A stretch of 64,000 bases of DNA from Plantago ovata (taxonomy: Eukaryota; Streptophyta; Magnoliopsida; Lamiales; Plantaginaceae), in NCBI GenBank assembly GCA_028274465.1, contig CM051456.1, positions 3,473,545 to 3,537,544 on the forward strand, in the 5' to 3' direction. Below the pieces are notes generated by a model, which was given only the letters and a program-made list of their open reading frames with translations, did not search any database and was not told the origin of the DNA. The position numbers were made by a program, and so were the translations under genes. Each line of letters opens with the position of its first letter. Positions within the stretch are counted from its first letter, which is position 1. Of the stretch, positions 49,147 through 63,600 are shown in pieces.

Positions 49147-50344
49147 CACTGGTTAGTATACTCACCTTTCTTGCTACTTTTTTTTCTTCTTGTTTTTGGT
49201 CAGTTTTTTTTTTCTTTTCTTTTCTAGTCAGGTTCTTTCTAATTTTTAATATAGTTCAGTGTGATTTTCTTGCTCCCTTGTAGATTTGCATCTGAGTTAT
49301 AACAACAATTCAACATGCCAACAAAGCTCGGTCTTCGCAAGAAGCTTAATGTGTTTTGCTTAGTTTCATTTATGTTTAAAACTTAGTTTTATTTTGAACA
49401 TGTACCATTGATAGATATTGTATCGGTTGTTTGCATTTTGAACTTCGTTACTTCTAGTTTGTTTATTAATCTAGTTTGAATTTTATCGAGTTTTAATATT
49501 ATTAATCACCCGCCTTTCGCCCGTTATCCGCCCGTGCATTTTTGCAACCCACCCGCGACGGCTTGAGTGTTTTTTTCACCCGCCGCGGTTTGTAAAAAAA
49601 TCACTCGCATACGATGGGTCGGCTTAGTTTTTGTTACAAACCCGCCTACACCCGCCCACGCTCACCCCTAATTATTCCTATGGATGTTAGGTCTTGTTGT
49701 TGTTTTTGTGAGGAAGAGGAGGAAAGTGTTGGTCATTTGTTTCATTGTTGTTCGCTAGCGTGGAAGATTTGGGAAGATATTGCTTCTTAGTTGGGCCGCG
49801 TTTTTGTTGATTGTGATTTCGTGGTGGCTTTTTAATGGCGCTCACTTAGTTGCCGAAAATATACAGAAAAGTATGTTGGTCTCTATCATTCAAGGAACGA
49901 TTTGAACAGTATGAAAGGTGCGAAACGCTAAAAGATTTAAAGGTGTTGCTTATACAGAGGCTCAGGTGGTGGACTTGACTAAACGGTCACTTTGGTAGTG
50001 GTTAAGGAGTAGGGGGTGGTGTCAATAGGAACTATGGTCTTGCTTCTTGGATCCTTCATCCGGAACTACATTGGGCAAACTAATTTATGTTGCTGGCCGT
50101 GTCTGTTAGCTGTTTGACTCAGCGAGTTGCTCTTTTCAAATACTGGTCGTTCTTGTTGCTCAGTCCTCTTTTACTCATGGTTTTTTATGTTGCCTCATTC
50201 TTATTCTTTCATTGGTTTTGGTATATAGTCATTGGTTGGGGTATACAGTTTTGGTTTGTATATCTTGTTTGCTTCTTACTTTGGCGATCGCGATCAGAGT
50301 CGAAATCCATAAAGGAAAATCATCATTTGTGAATTGTGTCCCCT

Positions 50345-50865
50345 AAACTTATTTCAAATGATATTCCTCATTTTCAGGCTTGATTAGAATTGATTGCCAA
50401 CTCGTCACCCCCTTACTCTTGAATTCCTTTTCGTAGGATGAGCTGGGTTAGTCTTTTCAGTTGTTGAAGTAAGGTGCTTACATTTTTTGGTTTTGGTTGT
50501 AATTTTCGGAAGTGCATACCTTTTGCACTAGAACGTTTATCTTTTTTAGCTAATTTTCTTGATAGCTAATTTTTGGGAAACACAAAATATTTATTTTTAA
50601 TTTAATTATAGACGTCCAAAAATACTCTGGACATAATAATAGAGTAATAATCTTTAGAAACATTATTAAAAGTTGATCAAAAAAATAAAATAGTGGAGTA
50701 ATAAATAAATTCATCATCATCATCATATACGCCTCTTTCACTTTAAAAATATTTCGACTCAATCCAGCACATATATCTATCGAAAACAGAAAAAACACTT
50801 TCATTTCAGATCCATCTCACAATCGCCTTCCATCTGTTGCTCTGTTTCGGTTTGCAGATCCAGCC
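50345..50865. other. Upstream region and 5' UTR of EPSIN1
   Basis: The EPSIN1 promoter and leader fall here. A catcatatacgcctctttcac stretch near 50720 may be the core promoter; the leader from about 50780 is pyrimidine-rich. No gene on the other strand is supported (the minus frame at 50550-50804 has no motif). Confidence 0.45.
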
Positions 50866-53800
50866 ATGGATTTCATGAAGGTTTTCGATCAAACTGTCCG
50901 TGAAATGTATGTTCCTTTTTCCTCGAATCACATATTCATTTTGTTTTGATTTGAGTCAATTTCATTCACTTTCCTTTCATAATGTTAAATGCAGAAAGAG
51001 GGAGGTTAATCTGAAGGTGTTGAAGGTTCCAGAGATCGAGCAAAAGGTAACAATCATCTCGCAGGACTTTGAATTGTTTTTTCAGCTGATTTGATCGTTT
51101 CTATGCATGATTTTGCGCCCTATAAGTTGTGGATTCAGTGTTACTTCCCTTGGTGATATGCTTTTTATATTTTGTTTATATTCTCAATGTTTTACAATCT
51201 ATCAGAAGCTGACGCATGGTAGAATTTTGTTGGCTGCGAAGACTTTGTTTATTTAGTTGGGTTAAACTGCCTTATTTTATGCAATGGAATGTGTTGGTTG
51301 TAGGATTACGGGATGAGTGTTGGATCTAGGATTGAAAAACGTAGTATTACGTGATAGTTGCTGCATTTAGTGCAAAAACAATACTCCATTCGCTTTGATC
51401 CAGTGCAATTAAGTTGCTCACAAATTCAGTTTTTCATCTGCTTCTGCTTGTGTTTCCATGGATTTCTACTCACAAATTCGGTTCATCATCAGCTTCTAAT
51501 TGTGTCGCCATGGATTTCTAGACAGAAAGTTTAGAGCCCCACACTTGCTAGTTTGGAAGTAAAACGTTTATTTGACTTGTCTGTAGATGAGAAGTACAAG
51601 GATTCTGAATTTTATCTTCATGGGATCCTGCTGAACCTGTACTAATGATTCTTAAGTTAGTGAAATAGTTGAGTAAAGGACAATCTTATAGCACCACGAA
51701 CCAAACTGCTTAGACTTCTGTATAGCTCTCATGAAATTATTCAATTGTTCATCACTGCTCTTATTATCTTGAGATGTTATTCTCAGACTCTACATTATCC
51801 CCTTATACTCTACTCTACAATGTTATGGTAAATAGCATGAAGATTTATGGATAGAACTATTAAACTGAACAATAGAAGGTGAGGGAGTGAAGTAACTGCT
51901 TTGATAAGTTTATAGTGCTAAATCAAAGGTTTTGGGATGCCCTTTTGTTGTCAACCAGATCAGGCCAATCTTTATTTACGTCTTCATTTCCCTTTTTCCA
52001 TCCAAGAAGTAAGAGCTACTTCCTGTATAGAAGAGATATGTTTTTGCCTTATGGGAGTTTTTCATGTTCTTCCTATGGGGATAAACAGGAGCAAATAAAA
52101 CAAGATATATTCAATGCTAGCTAACATGGCTTGAAACTTTGTATGGCTAATGGAATATATCAGATATTGTCTTTGTATCTGTTGCATGCCCAAGTGCCTG
52201 TCAACACTAGTAATATAACTTAGCCTTGGCTTTTTACACTTTATGTTTGCTGTTTGTGTCCTCACATTAATTCAAACTACTAATGGTAAATTGGATGGAT
52301 ATTTGAGCTGTTTACTTAAATACATTCTCTTGTTTCTGTTTAAGTTAGGTTTTGGATGCAACGGATGATGAACCTTGGGGTCCTCACGGCACAGTATTGG
52401 CAGAGATAGCTCAGGCGACTAAGAAATTGTACTCTATGCACTTGTCATAAATTTACGCACATATTAAGGTTATTTTGATGGGATGGATGTACCTTTTCGG
52501 TCACTTGCCTGATTTGTCATGTTTTTATGCAGCACTGAGTGTCAGATGGTTATGAATGTCCTCTGGACTAGACTGACTGAGACGGGCAAGGATTGGCGTT
52601 TTGTATATAAGGTAGCTTTTCAACTATTTCTATCAAGTAAACATGTGACAATTATTCCCTGAGAAACATTGCACGGAAATTACTATCGCACAGATGTGTA
52701 TGTGTTTATGTAGTTAAGATCTGTACTCATATTGTCTTCTTTATTGTTTATGACACTGAGAAGAATCCATTGTTTTTCTGTTTCAGGCATTGGCTGTTAT
52801 AGAGTATCTGGTGTCAAATGGTTCAGAGCGTTCTGTTGACGACATCATAGAGCATACTTTTCAGATCTCTGTACGTATCTTTTATGCTGAGCAAATAATA
52901 AATACTTACGTTGTCTCCAGATGGTTTTGGCAAAGAATAAGTTATATTATTGTCCACCCCCAGTGCCCCACTTGTTACTAATTCGCCCTCTTTGTCGGCA
53001 CTTGTCTAGTCTCTTGCGAGTTTTGAGTATGTTGAACCTAGTGGGAAGGATTTGGGAATCAACGTGAGGAAAAAGGCAGAAACCATTGTTGCTCTACTGA
53101 ACAACAAAGATAAAATACAAGAAGTGAGGAATAAGGCTGCTGCCAATCGCGAGAAGTAAGCTCACATGATAGGTGTAGTACTATTTTTATTACTACCAAG
53201 TCTCTCATAATGTTAACTTTGTGGTGGTGCTTTACAAACTTTCACATTTCTTCTTAGATACTTTGGGCTTTCCTCCACCGGAATTACATACAAGTCAGGT
53301 GCAGCCTCGTTTAGTAGTAGTGGCGCTAGGGGTAGCGATCGATATGGAGGTTTTGGTAATTCGGGAGACAGTGAGACATTTACAAACAAAGGGAGGGATC
53401 AATATGGTGAAGATAAATATGTAAAGTCTTCCAAATCGAGGAAAGAGCCTTCTCGTTATGACAGGTATGAATTCTTATATCTATGATCGATGATGTTTCT
53501 TTATTTTGTAATATGTCCTTGGCTTTCACTAGACCTTCGTATCGGTACTCACAGTTTGAGTTTGATCTTCTCTATGCCCTTCATGTTCATCAGTGCATAA
53601 CCCGTCTGTACTGTCTTTTTAAAGTTCACAGACATGTGTCTTTTACTAGTCTTTTGATGTTAACAAGGCCATGCCTGATGCCTGATTTCCCTTTCTCCCT
53701 GTGAATGCACTATTTCCCTCCTTTGTAGCAGTATTATTTATGAAGTATACCAAACAGTAGGCTAACACTAAAACCACGCTAGCTTAAGTTTGGATCTTTG

Positions 53801-56800
53801 ATGTGGTCCATGAACTTGTCTGTTCTCTTACTATTTTGGTACTTGTTCAACTGATGGCCAGGGACTGACAAATGGTCTTTTCTCGTTTCTTTTGTAAACA
53901 CATTAATGATCGTATTTATAACCGGCGTGGGACTAGGAGGAAAATAAATTTTCTTGGTTGGCATGTCTTACAATGTATGCGCCTACATTCTCTGGTAAAA
54001 CAGTGGTTTACCGACTCTAAACTCTGAGAATTCTGTGCAGCAGTGGACAAGACTCTCCTGTGGCTGCTGCGTCAAAAACGCAAACAAATGCTAGGTCCGA
54101 TAAACATTCTCCAGTTCCCCCTCAAAGCACATCAACAGACAACTATGATGAAGATTTTGATGATTTTGATCCAAGAGGAACTTCAAGTGCTAGTAAGTTT
54201 TATATTTGCATCTTTATTAAGGCTTCACTTTCAATCCCTAACATGGAGGCAGAAAATGACAGCTGCGGATCTCATGAAATAAATTTCATTTTCTATTGGG
54301 CTCTATGGAACCAAAATATTAATATTGGACTGTGCACAATCAACAAAATAAAGGTGATTGTGCAAAGTCAAACTCATATGCTCACTCTAGTTAGTTATCT
54401 ACATAGGGCGAGGTGCTGTTGCAAGAACAATGTGCATCTTAACTGTTTTCTCTGCTCATTTTTACAAAAAAAAATAATATATATATATATATAAAAATCT
54501 AGCTCAACTTTTCCAGATTTGCTATAATTTCAATCTTAATGCAAGTCTGATCTAGAACCAAAACTGTCCACATGATATGTTACAACACTGTTTGCTTCTA
54601 GTTCGACTGCCAGTTACCTACTGGTATTGTCAAACTGAAGATGTTCCTCTTTTTTGCCACATAGTTGACAATATTTTCTTTTGTTGATTGTCTGTCTGTC
54701 TGACTCTGAACAGAACCTTCTACTGGAAGTAATCAGGTGGATCTTTTTGGGGGAAATTTTGTTGATCTTTTTGATGCACCAGTTGCTGTTCCAGATTACA
54801 AGTCTACCTCTTTGGATGCTGATACGTCAGAGGTTGATTTATTTGCTGATGCTGCTTTTGTATCTGCCCCATCTGAGCAAGTAGTAACAAAAGCGCCTGC
54901 CCCTCAGGTGAACTTTCCACGATGTTAAAGAAAATAAAGAACCTTTTCATATTTTCTTATATTTTCATAAAGAACCTTTTCATATGATAAATATAATGAT
55001 CACACTACTCCATTTCTGTATGCATGCGTCGGGCGTGTGCTTAAATCTTGAATGGATCAATGGCACACACTTTTGTGTTTGACAGCTTGAATTTGCACAT
55101 ATTATGAGGATTTGTTTTGGTAAAAAAAGGCATTTCTGATATATCTTTACTGGCTGGTATCATCTTTATGATTTGTGACTGGCCTTTGCTATTTTTATCA
55201 ATTTTTAATCCCATTTATACTTGACTGATCTGAACTTAATGATATGGGATTCAAGAAACAAGTGAAAATTTTATTTGTCGTTTTTATCCCATTTGTAATA
55301 TTTTATTATACTGTCATGTTTCTTTAGTGTTTCATTGTTTCCTTTGTGTCTTGGTGAAAGGAGTCATTCAACTTGCAAAATGGAAAATATTTTGTTTGAA
55401 ACAATGTACTGGAGGCTGAACTTGGAAAAAAACTACTAGAGATAAACTGAGTGAACTAAGAGTTTACATTTAAAAAATGCAAACTGAAGCACCTGTATAT
55501 GTTCAGCAACCAAGTAACATTAGGCAGACAAAAGAAACTAAGTGATCCTAATACAGGGTGATTTTCTACTAAAATGGTTGGATATTGGTCTGTAACGATA
55601 TTTATGTATATTCTTACATGGTCTCTCCTTCCCAGGAAACCATTGCTGTTTCTGTAAATGGAAATAACAATACCCCATGGCCCATGCCGTTCAACTTTAT
55701 CCTTAAAATATCTCCTGAGCTAGTTTTTGTTGTACTTACAGTATATTTTTAATGGTAGTTAAAACAATCTTCTTGTTGACTTGTTCTTTCCCATGTGGGG
55801 AGTTCTTTCCTCACCTCCAATTTTTTCTTTTATTTGGAGGTTGGACAAATTTATTAGTTATTGTGGTTAATATAAGTTCTAATGTGTTTTCTTTACACCT
55901 TTGAAACCTATAATGTGATGTGTCCTTATTCTAACTGCCAACATTTGAGCCTTCCTGCAGACCAATGTTGACCTATTTGCCCAACAGCCTGCCCCTTCTT
56001 CTGTTTCTGCCACAGTGGATTTTTTCGCTGCACCAGCACCAGCTCCACAGGTTGAGAACAACAATCCTAAACCCGATACAAGTAATGCTGCTGATCCTTT
56101 TGCTGCAGTTCCGCTCAACGATTTTGGTGCGTCCGACCCCTTCGGTGCATTCACTTCTCAGACAGATTCCTTGTCAGCTGTACGCAACCAAGATTCTTCT
56201 GTTGATGGAAGTGATGGGAACGTGAATGTATCTTCTAGCGAAACCAAGAGTCCTCCCAAAAAGGAAGCATTTCAAGTTAAATCTGGAATATGGGCAGATT
56301 CTTTGAGCCGTGGGTTGATTGATCTCAATATAACTGCACGTAAGTACTTTGAAGTGCATGTTCTGTTTTAATTGGACTACAAGCAAAATTTATTTTCAGC
56401 TGACGTGAATGATTTGCGGTTCAAATTTCTACTGAGATAAAAAAAAATTGCACAACTTTTTTATAGGATCTAGGGACCCCAGGTTCAAACCCACTTATTG
56501 GGCCAAATATTGATCGAGTAATGTAGGAAATATTCACATTTGAAAATAGAAAAGATCAGTAATATGTTATATGCTAACGTTATTTGAATATGATAATCCA
56601 TGGCAGCTACGAAGGTGAACTTAGCAGATGTTGGTATTGTTGGGGGTCTCAGTGATGCAACTGAAGAAAAGGATAAGCGGCCCTTGCCCTCATTTTACAT
56701 GGGTGGAGCAGCCATGGGCATGGGCTCGGGCATGGGCATGGGAATGAGCTCTGGAGCTGGCAAAAGCGGAAAGTACACATCGTCATTGCCTCTTGACGAT

Positions 56801-56863
56801 GACTTCTTCTCAAGCCTTGGCACTGGAAGCCAACAACATCAATATGGAAGCTTTCAGAAATGA
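50866..56863 (+). CDS. EPSIN1: Clathrin interactor EPSIN1 (ENTH domain)
   Basis: ENTH-domain adaptor that binds phosphoinositides, clathrin and AP complexes; Arabidopsis EPSIN1 works in Golgi-to-vacuole transport. Eleven exons in frame: 50866-50906, 50995-51046, 52349-52428, 52533-52611, 52787-52870, 53010-53155, 53258-53464, 54041-54192, 54714-54907, 55961-56339, 56607-56863, giving 556 residues (Arabidopsis about 560). ENTH spans about residues 10-160: [74 protein letters not shown]. The disordered remainder has four VDLF motifs and DPF pairs (DPFAAV, DPFGAF) suited to clathrin and adaptor binding, and a conserved [20 protein letters not shown] segment near the end. A Gly/Met-rich [11 protein letters not shown] run precedes the C-terminus. 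Intron 2 is about 1.3 kb. The exon 8 acceptor is gcagcag, which could allow two isoforms. Confidence 0.95.
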
Positions 56864-57693
56864 GATATTACCGTGAATTTGAATATATTTTCACTTGCTT
56901 GTTTATTTTCAGAGCATTTGAAGCTTTGTGCAAAGAGAAGATGATGTATACTACTATTTTTTTACCCATCTAGTAATGGTTGTCTGGCCTATGTGCCATA
57001 AAGAATCTTTTAAATATTCACAATGTATTTTTTCTACATAACTATATTAATGTATCGCTTCTAAACTGAGGTAATTTTATTTGTGCAAAGCCTGTACATG
57101 AACTTGATCTTGCCAGAGACATGCAAGTTCTGATCTTGATCCATTAACCAGTGTTTAGATATTATTAGTAGTTCCTTTGGAATAGGCTGTATATGACCCC
57201 AAGCGAAGAAAGTAAGAATGACGAAGAGAATATACGAGACCAAATTACTTACTACGTATGACACAAGCGAAGAAAGTAATAATAACCAAGAGAATACATA
57301 AATACAATAGTACGAGTGTACAAGTTGTGAACATTCATTTAATCATGGAAGAACGTGTGAACTCAGCCAGTGTTCAATTGGGAAAACTATATATCAGGTA
57401 ACAATCCCAAATTGAGCATGCACATCCATCTAACAAGCCAAATTATATGGAATCAAGATAACAGAGAAGGTAAACAAAGATCAAACAACACCATTGAAAA
57501 AGCATATTAGCTGTTTAAAGTTGATCAATCATATTACTGGTCTATATTTGAAATGAACAATCTCGAATATAGTGGCCACCAAAGACATGACTGAAGATCA
57601 TAGATCTCAGATACAAATTTTTCTGTTTTTAAGATTTTTACACAAACCATACAAGCGCAACCCAGGTATCCTTTCTCTGGTCAGTTGTAAATT
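56864..57693. other. Convergent 3' region between EPSIN1 and the KH gene
   Basis: Holds both 3' UTRs. A block cgaagaaagtaagaatgacgaagagaatac at 57203 recurs in variant form at 57269 (about 66-bp spacing). No gene in between. Confidence 0.5.
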
Positions 57694-60600
57694 CTAGTAG
57701 ATATCCAGCATTCTCCCTCTCAACATGGCTTCTGCTTTTCTAACCTCCTTTACTGGACCAATTATGAACACCTGCACCAGGCCACCAAAATTCAGAAAAC
57801 AAAACATTTAGGTGCATACAAATAACTAGGTCCTCATTAACAGAGTTTTCTACAACTCGGTTCTAGATCCAACCCTATAAGTTTACCAATCAAGATTTTA
57901 AAGAAAAATAGTCTAGTTATTTATCATGCAAGCCCACTGCTAATATATCACTGACCTTGTCAGGCGGACCCTTGTCAGCTCCAAAAAATATTTCAGCACT
58001 GCAAGTAAATTCACCGTTAGACAGTGAAAGAAACTCAAATTATGTATAAGATAGACAGATGTCTGCAACTTGATATTTTAGAAATAATAAATGTGCGACA
58101 AATCCATTGACTTTAGCTATGCGTCTTTAATCCAAACATCTAATGTGCATGTTATGAAACCCATGCTATTTCACCCACTACTGTCTTTCCTTTCTGATTA
58201 TCATAAATTCAAATTCACAGAAAGTAACACGTCCATGTGCATTGAAGGTCAGAGTCCAGAAACGGATTTGATTATATAATCCATGAAAGATCAAGCAGTT
58301 GTTTACGGAAAGCAAGTAATCAAAGCATGACTTATCATTGACCCACTGATACAACAGTCAACTGTAGGACGTAAGATGACAGGTGCAGACAAAATATACA
58401 TTATTCTTTAGATAAATTTGAGCATAAAAGAAATTCATAAATGCACGAGCACCAACCATAAGGGTTGTTTCTGGCCATTTCGTATAGACGATAACTAACA
58501 ATAAGCCGACAAACTAGCACCACTAAGTTTCTTTGCAGATAATCTATGTTAGTATGTTACTGACCAAGCTGGACACTAACAAGATTTCCAATATGACCTA
58601 TTCTTTACTTTTGCATACTCGGTAAGGAGGCCACCAAAATGGCGCAAACATTTCCTCAATCAAATAGAGATTGATAAAATGTCAAGTGAACATACCTGCA
58701 TGACTGTTTCACTGACAAGATATTAGATCCTCGCCGTCCAATAACACGGCCCATTTTTCCAGGAGGGACATCAAGAACGGACAAAATTTCTTCTTCTGGA
58801 ACATTCTCATCTGTCATCAAGTTATCTGCAATTAAGATACAAGCCCATAGTTAGCATACAAGTAGTTAAGTCCACACCCTCCCAAAAAGGTGCAGTAGTG
58901 AAATGTGGCCTAACAATGACTTGGAAACATAACGCAGAAGACATGATAATGATGGAAAGCAAAAATAATACAATATTTACTCCAACGTAGAGCCATAGAT
59001 ACAACATATCATGTGAGACACTGGCTTATTGCTCAAGAAATTCAAAGATCACTAAATACAACTTTACATGTTTGTTTGATTCAAACCTTGATTACACGTG
59101 GATACCAGATGCGTATTTAAAAGGTAACATAAATAAAGATTCAATCGCAACAGAATAAATACCAGGAATTGGAGTCAAAGCGGGCCAGTCAACAAAATTA
59201 TTTTCATTAATGCAGAAACATCGACAATATAATTCACCACGAACGGCTAGGCTCCACAAGGATCTCTCATTTAACATTACAACCATCTTTTGATAGATGA
59301 ACAGAAGAAAGCGAACATCATCAGCTGCCGCACGAGTCATTAGTTCAGAAAGAGGCCTGTACATCCAAAACTGGGGATCCTGTAAAATGAAAAACATATC
59401 AGGAATGGGGCAAACGCAACAACGACCAAACAACAACTAATGTGTTAGCTTTCCCTTTTTCTGCAGAACAAGTTTAAATACTCATACAGTCATACATAAC
59501 TAAGGTGCTTGTTTTGTTTGAAGTTTTAAGAAAGAACTGCTGTACTTTGTTTTCAAACTTAGGTTAAAATACAAGTGTACCATCATCTTTGAAATGCTTA
59601 GTGCACTATCGCACTTGTTTTGATCGAAATTTGATTATTCTGAAATATTATGGCATTACATGTATCAATTTTTTTTTTATAATCCAGAGTTTTTGGACTT
59701 AAAACAATTAGTATATGATCAAGTCATTGATGCAAACTAGGTCAAAATAAATGCAAAAGTTTTAAGTAATGTTGGAAATGAGGTCAGAAGAATGTGGCAT
59801 AGTGGCAGATCAATTTGGCTGGTGCTCAATCACTTGCATGTTGTTTAGATCGAGTTTCTTTATTTTGTCCCTTTTAACATTGAAAAAGTATTCTCCCTAC
59901 AAACTGTAGATGTTTATAGGGAGAATGATATGAAGGTTTCATGGCATGCGTATGCATCACCTCATGTTTTTTAGAATTTGGAGAAATATAGTACTACGAC
60001 TAAAAATACTAACTAGAGGCTATTGATATATGTCCAACATCTACTGAGCCATGCATCAATGACTTATAAAAGTCAAACGAACAAGAGTTCTCTACCCATC
60101 ATCATTCCCAAAAAGTCAAATAATGCCACTACTTTCTAGGTTACAACTGACACAAGAACTTGAGTGAAGAGCATGTGCATCCACACCCATCATAGATGAT
60201 TAAAAAAAACTAACCTGCCTCAAAAGAATGCGAACTTCTTCTTTCTCAACATAGGAAACTCCTGCAAAATGATCAACAGTTAGAATGTTAATAAGCGAGC
60301 ACTCTAACATGAAGGACATGAAAGGTGGTAGAACCCCCTAGTAAACCGAGTGAACCTGCCAGTCACTTTATCGTTTCATTGTTCTTATTTATTTATTTTT
60401 TATTTAATAAGGTAAACTCACAAAACCCTCAACATGCTTCCACGAGGATATGGACTCGGCACCCAGCAAATATAGTAAATGAAGCACGTCTCACATGCCA
60501 GTGAATGAACCCATATAATGATAGAAAAAAGAAAGAGAAAACTCATTTATGACATTTCCATTGGAATTTTGATAGATTCACACATTGAAGTTTGTGCATT

Positions 60601-63600
60601 ATAAACTTAATGATCTCATTTTTTATGGACCAGGTCCAGAGAAACAAAGTTCTACAAGGTTATAACTTTCATAGTACAGTTCGGACAGAATTATGGCTAA
60701 CCCTCAAGACTTCAGCTTCTAGATATTACATTATTATATCATTAATCCATACAGCATTTGTTCCTAGAGCAAGCATACTGCATACCCCCAACTGAACTGA
60801 AGAAGTCAACACTAGGCCTATAGTTGATGCCATTATAAACCTAATGGTCTACAAACTAAACAGAAGAGGGAAAAAAGACAGAACTACTTACCGCAAAATC
60901 GCGGGTCAGCAAGCAGTCCAACAAATGATATGTAGTCATCCGAACCTCTCTTTTGTCCATCTTGTTCTTTAATCAAAGAATACGCAATCTGCTTGCAGAA
61001 CAATAATTTAATTGTTATTAGAATAGAGAAGCCAATGCAGCACTATAAATCACATGTAAAATTAAGTATTTATAAATTAAAAAAATATGTAAAACTATAC
61101 AGTTAGAATATGTATATTTGCCTTTTCTATCTTTTAGTGTGCAACACTAGAAGGGTTTCAATTCATTTTACCAAAACTCAATGTCCAGTGAAATGAAAAT
61201 AAAGTACTTAAAAATAGTGTTGTTAATGTAAAAATCTTCAGAAAATAATTTAACATCTACAAGAGAAAATATGGATGTGCTATTGTAAGCACGAGAGAGA
61301 CCAAAATAATCACATTCGTACACCACATCACCTACAACCCAATTCTCAGCAAGGGGAAGTAAGGCATAAGGCATGTATAAAAACTCTCAAGTCCATGCAC
61401 ACACTTGCACTCACCAATACATATATATTCAGAAACCCAATCAAGGCTTAAACATATAACTGACTCCAAAATGTGCAAGATCGCATGCTTAATGAAGAGG
61501 AAAGAGAACCAAGAATTAACATGAAGTATTAAAAAGTCACTTCTGCTTCTTGCCCCCAACATATCAGTGCCTTAAATAGTTTATCCATCTTTTCTTTTTT
61601 AAGATATGTGAATAGCTCAGAGCAAGATCAAAGGCTTAATATAATAGTCTGTTAGTCAATCATTCAATACATACTATATGATAATACCTGAGTGAAGATC
61701 TATGTCTTAAAATATAAGGTATAACTGAGAGAATAGCCAACCTGGGTATCCACAACATTATGTAATCGAATTCCAAATTGGAAGTACAAAGCCTGCACAA
61801 AACAAACAAACGATAAAATCACTTAGTAAATAGCTTGGAATGTGCAAAGATAAAAGAGAATGGAAATTAGCAAGATACCTCACTATCTCGTTTGCAGTCA
61901 TGGATGACTTTAGTGATGTATCTAGACTCTAGTGCAGGCTTACATGCTTGTACAAGTGTTTCTCCACCCTCAATAGCATCAACCAGATATATAGCATCTG
62001 GAAAGGCCAGCTACATGGAAAATCACATGAATTTAAATCACTCACGGTAGATTTACAACCTTGAGACCCCTGATGATTACTTTAAATAAATAAAAATAAA
62101 AATAAAATTAAAAAACTATGTAGATCCTACTACTTTCTTGACATGAAAATCATTCTTAACCCAATCTATAAATAAATTATTTTATTGATTGAATGGAAAA
62201 TCAAGTTGACAAAAAATTCCCCGATTCTACAACTGAAACATGAAATGGTAAAAAACAAAGGCGCAAGGATTGGTCCAAGCAGACAAAAGAAGATGCAGGA
62301 AGAAACTACATAATACAAGAACATTTTTAGAGCTTAAAATTAAGGCCAGTGATTAATGAGTTTCATGGTCATTAATTTCTTTATCGCCTTATTCAATTTA
62401 GAGAGGTGAACTTAACAATATTCCAAGGGCTTCTGCCTTACTCAATAGAACTTTTTTAGATCTATATCAGTGTAGAAAGTGAGAACCAAATGGTAACAGA
62501 CCTGCATGACACAGAGAGCTCCTTTACGGCAAAGGTCAACACCCTCACAGTCGAAGCCTATAACCAGTTGCTTGTCCTTTGAAGGTTGCAAGAATTCTAC
62601 AGGAAGTTGAGATGCCTTGGTGACAACATGGATCGGAACTGCAGGAAATTGTGCCTCGGTGTTGGTGGATTTGTCACCTGTAGAACATGTGTGAAAATTT
62701 TTAAATAGGTAAATAATGTGAACCCTTCAATTACCAAAGATGACTTGATGAATATCACAACACACTGTTAAACTAAAAAGCATGCTATAAGAGCACCTGC
62801 AACAGCACACATGCCTAGATATAATGAATGCATACACTAAGCAACAAACTGAATTAGCATTACTTTCTATTTATTTAAGGCACAGGATGCATTGAACTAA
62901 ATCTCATGAAGTCTGAATCAACTAATACACTAGACAATTAACTACCCGTTTCACTGAATAAACTCCTAGGACATTAGACTTCACCCATTCAGTTAATACC
63001 TCATTGCTGACATGATTCATCACTTGCCTATAAGTACAATTCTACAGTCAACCGGATAGCTACATGATGTCACTAATTATCTCAAACATCATGCATTAAT
63101 CCAGAAATAAAGTGTATCACTATCAACAACTTACATATTTCACCTCCCCCTTTGCGACGTAAACAAAAACACAGAGGAAAGCAGCTAAATAAGAATAAAG
63201 AGGCAATCCACACTCGATAAATAATTTACTAAATAGGTAAACTACACTCCCTAAATAAGTTACCAATAGATCAGGATTGTCTCATTCAGGCAACAAATTT
63301 ATCACCACCAGACAACAAGACCTTACCAGTTGATCATTCCATCCTCTCACCGAGTCACAGTAGTCTACACTCACCAAATCACCACATAATCTCACTAATC
63401 ATCTCAAACATTCACAACATCACACACTAGAACCAGGAATTAATTAAGCATATCAACAACCTTGAACATTTCACCTCGTTTCAACCTAACGTAAAACTGA
63501 ACGAAAATTAGAGAAAAAATAATCTGAAAATCGCACACATCATTTACAGAAGAAGCCTCAGAATAAACTGATTATAGCGGCGAACTCAATTCGCAACAAA

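Larger units (their letters stand above)
48749..49670. mobile_element. hAT-type non-autonomous element, 922 bp, 8-bp TSD
   Basis: Termini TAGGGGTGAGCATAAAAC and, inversely, TAGGGGTGAGCGTGGGCG are typical hAT ends. Perfect octamers attattcc flank it at 48741-48748 and 49671-49678. Both subterminal regions are packed with acccgc/cccgcgacggct motifs, as expected for transposase-binding repeats. No transposase is encoded. The interrupted LINE frame on both sides confirms the borders. Confidence 0.93.
48345..50340 (+). pseudogene. LINE ORF2 remnant split by a hAT-type element
   Basis: Plus-strand frame at about 48380-48728 encodes the region downstream of RT in plant LINEs (LGGKGVVLKDLYP, then DVWQWNFDGLLGYSTKAWYA and the start of a zf-RVT block, WKKRVWENLMPLKI). 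After a 922-bp insertion the zinc-binding part resumes at 49679: CCCFCEEEEESVGHLFHCC and LAWKIWEDIA. The 3' remainder to about 50340 is decayed. RT core absent. Confidence 0.8.
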
